A stretch of 5,763 nucleotides of DNA from positions 1 through 5,763 of the forward strand of contig JAGCVR010000108.1 of NCBI GenBank assembly GCA_017962285.1, in the 5' to 3' direction. A model generated the notes under the pieces. It searched no databases. It was not told the DNA's origin and saw only the letters and a program-made list of their open reading frames with translations. The stretch comes from Muribaculaceae bacterium (lineage in GTDB: Bacteria; Bacteroidota; Bacteroidia; Bacteroidales; Muribaculaceae). The position numbers were made by a program, and so were the translations under genes. Below are positions 1-5,763 of this stretch, piece by piece; the stretch's first letter is position 1; every line of letters starts with the position of its first letter.

Positions 1-692
1 CGAAGATTTCGCTGCTGAAGCAGAAACTGGCTCAATACGACAAGCAGAAGGTGATTCAGCGCAAGAATCGCGGAAAACTCACGCGCATAGCGCTTGTGGG
101 CTACACCAATGTGGGGAAGTCCACACTGATGAATGTGCTGAGCAAGAGCGATGTCTTTGCCGAGAACAAGCTCTTTGCCACGCTCGACACCACCGTGCGG
201 AAGGTGGTGATAGAGAATCTCCCGTTTCTTCTGACCGACACTGTTGGGTTTATCCGCAAACTGCCCACCCATCTCGTGGAGTCGTTCAAGACCACGCTCG
301 ACGAGGTCCGCGACAGCGACATCATGGTTCATGTGGTGGATGTGTCGCATCCACAGTTCGAGGAACAGGTGGAGGTGGTGAACCGCACGCTGCAGGAAGT
401 GTGTAATGCCGGCGGCAAGGACATGATAATGGTGTTCAACAAGATAGACCAGTTCAGCTATGTGGAAAAAGATGCCGACGACCTTACGCCGCGAAGCCGC
501 GAGAACGTGTCGCTCGACGAGCTGAGGCAGACGTGGATGGCGCGGATGGGAGAGAACTGTGTGTTTGTGTCGGCGAAGAACAGGGAGAATATAGAAGAGT
601 TGAAACAGTTGCTTTATAAAAAGGCAAAGGAGATTCATTCGCAGCGTTTCCCTTACAACGACTATCTGTATGTGAAGTACGATGAGGAGTGA
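1..692 (+). CDS. hflX: HflX-type ribosome-associated GTPase, 5'-truncated by the window edge
   Basis: HflX is a cytoplasmic GTPase of the Obg-HflX superfamily that binds the 50S subunit and, in characterised bacteria, splits stalled or stress-inactivated 70S ribosomes. The reading frame is open from position 3, so the start lies outside the window; the GTG at 51 is an internal Val codon, not a start. The first visible residues (LLKQKLAQYDKQK) are the end of the helical linker that follows the HflX N-terminal domain. The G domain is complete: G1 P-loop GYTNVGKST at 99-125, a Thr-rich switch I (FATLDTT), G3 DTVGF at 237-251 followed by IRKLPTHLVESFKTTL, which is characteristic of HflX, G4 NKID at 438-449, and G5 SAK at 570-578. 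The tail ends in a short Tyr-rich C-terminal segment and a TGA stop. No frameshift or missing GTPase motif is seen. Any link to the transporter genes downstream is unlikely given the 503-base gap and the intervening promoter. Confidence 0.95.
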   Translation, partial: KISLLKQKLAQYDKQKVIQRKNRGKLTRIALVGYTNVGKSTLMNVLSKSDVFAENKLFATLDTTVRKVVIENLPFLLTDTVGFIRKLPTHLVESFKTTLDEVRDSDIMVHVVDVSHPQFEEQVEVVNRTLQEVCNAGGKDMIMVFNKIDQFSYVEKDADDLTPRSRENVSLDELRQTWMARMGENCVFVSAKNRENIEELKQLLYKKAKEIHSQRFPYNDYLYVKYDEE

Positions 693-940
693 AAAAACGG
701 TGCTTACAATTTGATAGTAGCATTCTGTCATTAAATAACTGAATTATTTGTTTGTTTTAAGGTAATGATGGGGTTGTTGCTGGCAAAATGAGCTGAATAT
801 TCATTATTTTGGCGAAATTATAAAATATGCATAAAAATACGGTGATAAAGAGTTTTAATTATTAAGCGGGAAATATGTTAAAAATTAAGGGAAATGTTCA
901 TTTTTTAGAATAAAAATTAGGATGTAAGCAAAAAAAAGTA
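693..940. other. A/T-rich intergenic stretch without a recognisable gene
   Basis: Between the hflX stop and the promoter box no reading frame with coding character is visible on either strand, and no tRNA- or rRNA-like sequence. Apart from the weak hairpin at 733-758, it holds A/T runs and a near match to the -7 box around 805-811 (TATTTTG, one T short of consensus). An operator for a regulator of the downstream transporter genes could lie here, but no clear inverted or direct repeat was seen. Confidence 0.6.
733..758 (+). terminator. Possible weak intrinsic terminator after hflX
   Basis: AAATAA (733-738) and TTATTT (744-749) are perfect inverted repeats around a 5-base loop, followed by GTTTGTTTT. 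It sits about 40 bases after the hflX stop, where a terminator would be expected. The stem is only six A/T pairs, so it would be weak, and this may be chance in A/T-rich DNA. Confidence 0.25.
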
Positions 941-948
941 TAATTTTG
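941..948 (+). promoter_or_regulatory. Bacteroidetes-type -7 promoter box for the susC/susD-like operon
   Basis: TAATTTTG is an exact match to TAnnTTTG, the -7 consensus of the primary sigma factor in Bacteroidetes. It is the only perfect match I found on the plus strand in this gap. The expected -33 TTTG/TTG element, about 20 bases upstream, is not evident; that region is A/T-rich (TTTTTTAGAATAAAAATTAG). A promoter with a good -7 and poor -33 box is often activator-dependent, which would suit a substrate-induced transporter operon, but this is inference. The start of transcription would fall near 953-957, giving a leader of about 240 bases. Confidence 0.6.
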
Positions 949-954
949 CAAATA

Positions 955-1195
955 ATTTTATATTTAGTTAAGAAACTGCATAGTAGGCGAAGGCCTGTAA
1001 AGGGGCTGGAAGAGAAAGAGTCGAAACTCCTGCAGCGAGCTTGAAAAATGGTTCGTTGGTCGACCAAGCGCTACGTGCAAGGTCGTTCTATTTATATTAT
1101 TATATGTGTGTGATATTATTTCCCTGAAGCGGGAGATGGAGATATTGATAGTGAATAAAGAAAAATAATAAAAATAAAAAAAATAAACAGTGCTT
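955..1195 (+). promoter_or_regulatory. Long 5' leader of the susC-like gene with hairpin-forming island
   Basis: If transcription starts just after the 941-948 box, the message carries about 240 untranslated bases. Bases about 985-1090 are clearly richer in G+C than the flanks. Visible complementary segments: GAGT/ACTC (1018-1021 with 1026-1029) around CGAA; a nested stem in 1029-1082 made of CC/GG, TGCA/TGCA, GCG/CGC and CTTG/CAAG with small bulges; the palindrome TTGGTCGACCAA (1056-1067), an alternative to the inner part of that stem; and ATTTCCC/GGGAGAT (1118-1124 with 1131-1137, one G-T pair) around a 6-base loop. The last 45 bases before the start are A-rich and unstructured, with no Shine-Dalgarno motif, as is normal in this phylum. 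I recognise no known riboswitch class. The role (cis-acting RNA, small-RNA target, or mere spacer) is unknown. Confidence 0.45.
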
Positions 1196-4100
1196 ATGAG
1201 ATTGAAAAAGTTACTATTGCTCTTGGTGATGATTCTTACGGCCAGCGCTGTGTTTGCGCAAGTGCGTGTAACCGGTGTGGTTGTGGACAAGGACAATGAG
1301 CCACTAATTGGTGCCACGGTTACGGAGAAGGGTAAGCCCGGAAATGGAACTGCAACCGATTTTGACGGAAAATTTACGCTCACGGTACCATCGAAGAAAT
1401 CAAAACTTGTAGTTGTTTCAATTGGTTACAAACAACTTGAGGTGGGAGTTCAAGAGGGTGAGATGAAGATTACCCTTGAGGACGATTCACAAGTGCTTAA
1501 CGAAGTTGTGGTAACAGGTATGGCAAAAGTTGACAAGCGATTGTTTACCGGTGCCACACAAAAGGTGGATGCTTCGAAAGCGAAACTCGACGGTGTTGCC
1601 GACGTGAGCCGTGCGCTCGAAGGCCGTGCTGCCGGTGTGTCGGTTCAGAACGTGACCGGAACATTCGGTACGGCACCGAAGATTCGTGTACGTGGAGCCA
1701 CTTCAATTTACGGAAGTTCCCGCCCGTTGTGGGTTGTGGACGGTGTGATACTTGAGGACAACGTGGAAATTGATGCCGACGACCTCAGTAGTGGAGACGC
1801 TGTTACGCTGATTTCCAGTGCAATAGCCGGTCTTAATGCCGATGACATTGAGTCTTTCCAGATTCTTAAGGACGGTAGCGCCACATCAATCTATGGAGCA
1901 AAGGCCATGGCTGGTGTGATTGTGGTGACGACAAAGAGCGGCCGCTCGGGTCACACATCAATCAACTACACCGGTGAGTTCACGTATCGCCTGAAGCCAA
2001 ACTACAGAAACTTCAACATCTGTAACTCTCAGGAGCAGATGGGTATCTACACGGAAATGGAGAGCAAGGGATGGCTTGAATTCGCTTCGCTCGTAAATTC
2101 GAGCAATACCGGTATCTATGGTCACATGTATAACATGATCAACAGTTACGAGAACGGGGAATACGGCCTGGCAAACACCACGGCTGCCCGCAATGCTTAT
2201 CTGCGTGAGGCAGAGTTCCGCAACACCGACTGGTTTGACCTGCTCTTTAATAATAATGTGATGCAGAACCATGCGGTGAGTATCTCCGGCGGTACTGACA
2301 AAGGTAACTTCTACACTTCTGTTTCGCTCATGAACGACCCGGGATGGTACAAGTCGAGCAGCGTGGAGCGCTACACGTTCAACGCCAACGCCAACTATAA
2401 CCTGACCGACAAGATCCGCGTGAAGATTCTCACCAGCGACAGCTATCGTAAGCAGAAAGCTCCCGGAACTTTGAGTCAGAATACCGACGTGGTGAACATG
2501 GAGGTGAACCGTTCGTTCGATATCAACCCCTACAGCTATGCTCTTAACACGTCGCGCACGCTTGACCCGAATACATATTACAAGAGGAACTACAGTGCAT
2601 TCAACATTTTCCACGAGCTTGAGCAGAACTACATTGACATCAATGTGACCGACCTCAAGTTCCAGGCAGAGCTGAATGTGCGTCCGGTTCAAGGTCTCGA
2701 AATCAACCTGCTCGGTGCATACCGCAGCAGTACCAGCGAGCAGAACCACTATGTGAAGGAAACTGCCAACCAGGCACTTGCATATCGCGCCGGTGTGGAT
2801 CCCGAGGATGCCACAGTGCGCAGCAGCAACCGTTACCTCTATACCGACCCTGATGATCCCAACTCACTGCCAGTGACTGTGCTTCCAAAGGGAGGTTTCT
2901 GGTTCCATAAGATATATAAGGTGTCGCAGTACGACTTCCGTGGAACTGCCCAGTATCAAAAGACCTTCGGCCGCGACCATATATTCTATATAATGGGAGC
3001 TATGGAGGCAAGTAAGGTGGACCGCAGAATGGAAGCTTTCAACGCCTACGGCATCATCTACGGACAGGGCAACCTGCCATTCACGAACTACAAGCTCTTC
3101 AAGCAGCAGGAGGAAGAGAATGGCGATTACTTCAGCCTTAGTCCCACTTACACCCGCAACCTTGCTTACATCGGTACTTCGAGCTATAGCTATGCAGGGC
3201 GTTACATCGTCAACGGAACAATCCGTTATGAGGGTTCTAACAAGATGGGTAAGAGCCGCCAGAGCCGCTGGCTGCCCACATGGAACATCTCGGGTGCATG
3301 GAATGCCCACGAAGAGCCATTCTTCAAGAACTGGTCGGGCAGCCATCACGCGTTCACCTATGCCAAGGTTCGCTCAAGCTACTCGCTTACCGCCGAGAGC
3401 GGACCGAGCAGCGTGAGCAATGCCAATGCCATCTATCAGCCCGACAAGCCATGGCGTCTCGAGACCGACACCAAGGAGACCGGTCTTGCACTGGTATCGC
3501 TTGCTAACGAAGAGCTGACCTACGAAAAGAAGCATGAGCTTGACATCGGTGTTGACCTCGGTTTCCTGGGCAACCGCATCAACCTTGTGTTCGACTGGTA
3601 TAAACGTAACAACTTCGACCTTATCGGTCACGTTTACACGCAGGGTATTGGTGGTGTGACTGAGAAATACGCCAACGTTGCCGAGATGGCATCTCATGGT
3701 GTTGAGTTCACCTTGAGTACCAAGAATATCGAAACCAAGAACTTCTCGTGGACCAGCGACTTGACATTTGCTTTCGCGAAGAATAAGATTACCAAGCTCG
3801 TTACCCGTTCGCGCGTGAGCGATTTGGTTCCCGGTACCGGTTATGCAATGCAGGATTATCCTGTGCGCGCCATCTTCTCAATCCCGTTTGTCGGCTTGAA
3901 TGAGGAAGGACTTCCACTGGTGCTTAATCCCGACGGAGAGGTGACTACAGGAGAAAGTTTCTTCCAGGAGCGCGACAAGCTCGACTTCCTGAAGTATGAA
4001 GGTCCTGCCGACCCGCTTTACACCGGAGGTCTTAACAATGCCTTCTCTTGGAAGGGTCTGCACCTGAACGTGTTCATGACCTACTCGTTTGGCAACAAGC

Positions 4101-4528
4101 TTCGTCTGGATCCTGTATTCTCGGCTTCTTACAGCGACCTTACGGCACATCCCAAGGAGTTCAAGAATCGTTGGGTTGTTCCCGGCGACGAGCAATACAC
4201 AGATATTCCTGTGATTCTGCCTTACCGTCAGTACTACGACAACCGCAACGTGCGCTATGGTTACAGTTCCTATAACTACAGTACCGCACGTATCGCAAAG
4301 GGTGATTTCATCCGTCTGAAGGAAATTTCACTGGTTTATGACCTGCCCGAAAGTTTCATCCGTCACCTTAGACTGACCAGCGCTTCGGTTAAGTTTGCGG
4401 CAACCAACATCGGTCTGCTCTATGCCGACAGCAAGCTTAACGGTCAGGATCCTGAGTTCTTTAACAGCGGTGGTGTGGCATCGCCCAACCCCAAGCAGTT
4501 CACATTCACATTGCGCTTTGGACTTTAA
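1196..4528 (+). CDS. SusC/RagA family TonB-linked outer-membrane transporter
   Basis: This is a complete 1110-residue outer-membrane barrel, within the usual 950-1150 aa for SusC homologues, predicted to import a ligand delivered by its SusD partner using TonB-ExbBD energy. Residues 1-21 are a Sec signal peptide (MRLKKLLLLLV... with VFA before Gln22). Residues about 23-96 are a CarboxypepD_reg-like domain (VTGVVVDKDNEPLIGATV, then GYKQLEV). The TonB-box segment LNEVVVTGM is at 101-109. The plug follows, with SusC hallmarks RVRGATSIYG, PLWVVDGVI, DDIESFQILKDGSATSIYG and AGVIVVTTKSG. The rest is a beta-barrel rich in aromatic, Asn and Tyr strands, ending in FTFTLRFGL with a C-terminal aromatic strand typical of Omp85/BAM clients. 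There is no STN domain, so anti-sigma signalling is not suggested. An in-frame GTG at 1190 would add two residues, but ATG 1196 gives the better signal peptide. The substrate is not predictable from this sequence. Confidence 0.95.
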   Translation: MRLKKLLLLLVMILTASAVFAQVRVTGVVVDKDNEPLIGATVTEKGKPGNGTATDFDGKFTLTVPSKKSKLVVVSIGYKQLEVGVQEGEMKITLEDDSQVLNEVVVTGMAKVDKRLFTGATQKVDASKAKLDGVADVSRALEGRAAGVSVQNVTGTFGTAPKIRVRGATSIYGSSRPLWVVDGVILEDNVEIDADDLSSGDAVTLISSAIAGLNADDIESFQILKDGSATSIYGAKAMAGVIVVTTKSGRSGHTSINYTGEFTYRLKPNYRNFNICNSQEQMGIYTEMESKGWLEFASLVNSSNTGIYGHMYNMINSYENGEYGLANTTAARNAYLREAEFRNTDWFDLLFNNNVMQNHAVSISGGTDKGNFYTSVSLMNDPGWYKSSSVERYTFNANANYNLTDKIRVKILTSDSYRKQKAPGTLSQNTDVVNMEVNRSFDINPYSYALNTSRTLDPNTYYKRNYSAFNIFHELEQNYIDINVTDLKFQAELNVRPVQGLEINLLGAYRSSTSEQNHYVKETANQALAYRAGVDPEDATVRSSNRYLYTDPDDPNSLPVTVLPKGGFWFHKIYKVSQYDFRGTAQYQKTFGRDHIFYIMGAMEASKVDRRMEAFNAYGIIYGQGNLPFTNYKLFKQQEEENGDYFSLSPTYTRNLAYIGTSSYSYAGRYIVNGTIRYEGSNKMGKSRQSRWLPTWNISGAWNAHEEPFFKNWSGSHHAFTYAKVRSSYSLTAESGPSSVSNANAIYQPDKPWRLETDTKETGLALVSLANEELTYEKKHELDIGVDLGFLGNRINLVFDWYKRNNFDLIGHVYTQGIGGVTEKYANVAEMASHGVEFTLSTKNIETKNFSWTSDLTFAFAKNKITKLVTRSRVSDLVPGTGYAMQDYPVRAIFSIPFVGLNEEGLPLVLNPDGEVTTGESFFQERDKLDFLKYEGPADPLYTGGLNNAFSWKGLHLNVFMTYSFGNKLRLDPVFSASYSDLTAHPKEFKNRWVVPGDEQYTDIPVILPYRQYYDNRNVRYGYSSYNYSTARIAKGDFIRLKEISLVYDLPESFIRHLRLTSASVKFAATNIGLLYADSKLNGQDPEFFNSGGVASPNPKQFTFTLRFGL

Positions 4529-4577
4529 TCGTTGTTGAAAAGAAAAAAGAAGAAACAATATTAAATCAGAATAAGAT

Positions 4578-5522
4578 ATGAAACTAAGATATATAGCAAT
4601 AATAGCAGGATTAGCCACAATGGCTCTGAGTTCGTGCAGCGGCTTCCTTGACAAGGCGCCGGATACTCGAGTTGACCTTGTGTCGCCTGCCGATGTGAAG
4701 GGTTTGCTGCTCAATGCCTACACTCCCTATAACTATTGTATCGTGGGTGAGTTCAGCAGCGATAATGTCCTTGACCTGAACGCTCCGCGCCAAGGTGCGC
4801 TTCGCTTCAGTCTTCAGCCCTATGAGGAGACCGACCGTGAAATCTTCAACTTTGAGGATGTGAAAACCGGAACCGGCAGCGACTCTCCCAGTGAGGTGTG
4901 GGAAGGATGCTTCCGTGCCATAGCTTACTGTAATGCCGCTCTTGAGCGCATTGGAGAGATTGAGAATGGCGCTTACACCATGACCGACGAAGAGGCTATT
5001 CAACTTTCGGCATCGAAAGGTGAGGCACTTGTTTCGCGCGCCTATCACTACTTTATTCTTGCCCAGATATTCTGTATGCCCTATCGTGGTCCGGAGCTGA
5101 GCAAGACACTCCAGGGACTTCCTTACGTAACAGCTCCGGAGACAACGGTGCTGCCTCAATACACTCGCGAAGACCTGGCAACAACTTACGAAAAGATAGA
5201 GAAAGACCTTGTGGAAGGATTACCTCTGATCAACGACGCATTGTACGAAGCGCCCAAGTATCACTTCAACAAGACTGCCGCAAATGCTTTCGCAGCGCGT
5301 TTCTATCTCTTTACCCGCGACTATGCAAAGGCTAAAAAGTATGCCGACGAGGCACTTTCCGTGGGTGACATACAGTCGCTCTTACCCGATATCTGGGCAC
5401 AGGAGGACTTCTACTACATCAGCGATATCAACCGCTATTATGTGAGTGTGGAGCGTCCGGGCAACTTTCTGCTCATCGGTACATACTCTCAGGGATGGCG
5501 CCGCTATCTGGGATATCGTTAG
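4578..5522 (+). CDS. SusD/RagB-like surface lipoprotein, N-terminal part, ending at an in-frame TAG
   Basis: SusD homologues are outer-membrane lipoproteins that bind the ligand at the cell surface and act as a lid on the SusC barrel. The gene follows the susC-like gene by 49 bases in the invariant susC-susD order, so the two are co-transcribed. Residues 1-20 form a lipoprotein signal peptide with lipobox LSSC (Cys20), followed by SGFLDKAPDTRVDL, a typical SusD start. The SusD-like N-terminal domain continues with EVWEGCFRAIAYCNAALERI, EALVSRAYHYFILAQIF, GLPYVT, and a TPR-like helical stretch (HFNKTAANAFAARFYLFTRDYAKAKKYADEAL, positions about 5262-5359). The frame then closes with TAG after only 314 residues, whereas SusD homologues usually have 450-650, and the conserved C-terminal domain is missing from this reading. 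The same frame continues after the stop (next entry), so this is best read as the front of an interrupted gene. There is no Shine-Dalgarno sequence; the A-rich run before ATG 4578 is usual for the phylum. Confidence 0.9.
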   Translation: MKLRYIAIIAGLATMALSSCSGFLDKAPDTRVDLVSPADVKGLLLNAYTPYNYCIVGEFSSDNVLDLNAPRQGALRFSLQPYEETDREIFNFEDVKTGTGSDSPSEVWEGCFRAIAYCNAALERIGEIENGAYTMTDEEAIQLSASKGEALVSRAYHYFILAQIFCMPYRGPELSKTLQGLPYVTAPETTVLPQYTREDLATTYEKIEKDLVEGLPLINDALYEAPKYHFNKTAANAFAARFYLFTRDYAKAKKYADEALSVGDIQSLLPDIWAQEDFYYISDINRYYVSVERPGNFLLIGTYSQGWRRYLGYR

Positions 5523-5763
5523 TCTCCTCATGGCGACGGCCGTGCCGCCACCATCCAGGGCCCTGGCCCGACGTGGAACGGCTGCCGTTACATCAACAAC
5601 ACCACTCAGGAAACCTTCGCAATGCACCCATGCTTCTACAGCGTGTGTGGAACAGCAGGAGACCAGCGCTATGGCAGCTACTACTTCACGATGGACATCT
5701 ACGGCAGCGGCAGCGATATAGACCAGGAGGTGGAGTTCCGAGCTTACGACGCATCGACAGGTA
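5523..5763 (+). pseudogene. Continuation of the SusD/RagB-like gene beyond the in-frame stop (partial)
   Basis: Directly after TAG 5520-5522, the same frame runs 80 codons without a stop to the window edge. It reads as ordinary protein: SPHGDGRAATIQGPGPTW, then NGCRYINNTTQETFAMHP, and YGSYYFTMDIYG. By my count 57 of 80 codons end in G or C, like the upstream half. The other two plus-strand frames are also largely open here but give Arg/Ala/Ser/Thr- or His/Arg/Leu-rich nonsense. The join (RRYLGYR, stop, SPHGDGR...GPGPTW) resembles the SusD segment where an Arg-Tyr pair commonly occurs, so the lost residue may be Tyr (TAT or TAC to TAG), though Gln (CAG) is also one base away. The part has no start of its own at the junction. 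It is labelled pseudogene for the interruption only; a sequence error or stop readthrough would make it part of a functional gene. Confidence 0.7.

Noticed and set aside
885..1067. Short minus-strand frame of 60 codons in the gap before the susC-like gene
   Set aside because: The Phe/Ile/Leu-rich part simply translates A/T-rich DNA, it overlaps the likely promoter, and no motif or conserved feature is visible.
1045..1070. GGTTCG followed by CGACC, resembling a tRNA T-arm
   Set aside because: Loop and stem spacing do not fit a T-arm, and no acceptor, D or anticodon arm can be drawn around it.
860..1500. Possible antisense small-RNA promoter in the susC leader or gene start
   Set aside because: I looked for the reverse complement of TAnnTTTG on the plus strand in this area and found no exact match, so an antisense RNA cannot be supported from sequence alone.
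1958..2749. Long open frame on the minus strand (263 codons) inside the susC-like gene
   Set aside because: It lies entirely opposite well-supported SusC coding sequence, its product is Val/His/Arg-rich without a recognisable domain, and it is explained by the codon bias of the real gene. The other minus-strand frames opposite hflX, susC and susD are rejected for the same reason.
4529..4577. TTGTT/AACAA inverted repeat between the susC and susD genes as a terminator or attenuator
   Set aside because: Only five A/T-rich pairs around a 17-base purine-rich loop with no T-tract; the gap looks like an ordinary A-rich translation leader.
5446..5721. Plus-strand open frame overlapping the susD stop, as a possible frameshifted continuation
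   Set aside because: Its product is low-complexity Ala/Ser/Thr/Arg sequence unlike SusD; the unshifted frame after the TAG gives SusD-like protein instead.

Overview
The window reads as a stretch of a Bacteroidales chromosome (phylum Bacteroidota; the family is not resolvable here). The reasons are a SusC/SusD-type outer-membrane pair, a perfect Bacteroidetes -7 promoter box (TAnnTTTG), A-rich leaders with no Shine-Dalgarno sequence ahead of both outer-membrane genes, and an HflX GTPase with the C-terminal extension typical of this phylum. Coding DNA is of moderate G+C, with G/C favoured at third positions; the intergenic DNA is very A/T-rich. All genes lie on the plus strand.

Layout. Positions 1-692 hold the C-terminal two thirds or so of hflX, a ribosome-associated GTPase whose start lies upstream of the window. 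Positions 693-1195 are a 503-base gap without a convincing gene. It contains a weak A/T-only hairpin with a T-rich tail just after hflX, one perfect -7 promoter box (941-948), and then a leader of roughly 240 bases with a G/C-richer, hairpin-forming island (about 985-1090). Positions 1196-4528 encode a complete SusC/RagA-type TonB-dependent outer-membrane transporter (1110 aa). After a 49-base A-rich gap, positions 4578 onward encode its SusD/RagB-type surface lipoprotein partner, which runs off the right edge.

How the genes work together. SusC and SusD homologues form one complex in the outer membrane: the lipoprotein caps the barrel and captures a glycan or peptide ligand, and the barrel imports it using TonB energy. 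The substrate cannot be told from this window because no enzymes or regulators are visible. The SusC N-terminus has a CarboxypepD_reg-like domain and no STN domain, so control by an ECF sigma/anti-sigma pair through this protein is not indicated. hflX is most likely an unrelated housekeeping neighbour.

The main oddity is an in-frame TAG at codon 315 of the susD-like gene (5520-5522). The same frame continues for 80 stop-free codons to the window edge with composition like the upstream part and SusD-like residues, so the gene is interrupted by a single stop: a nonsense mutation, a sequencing error, or, less likely, readthrough. The second point of interest is the long structured susC leader.
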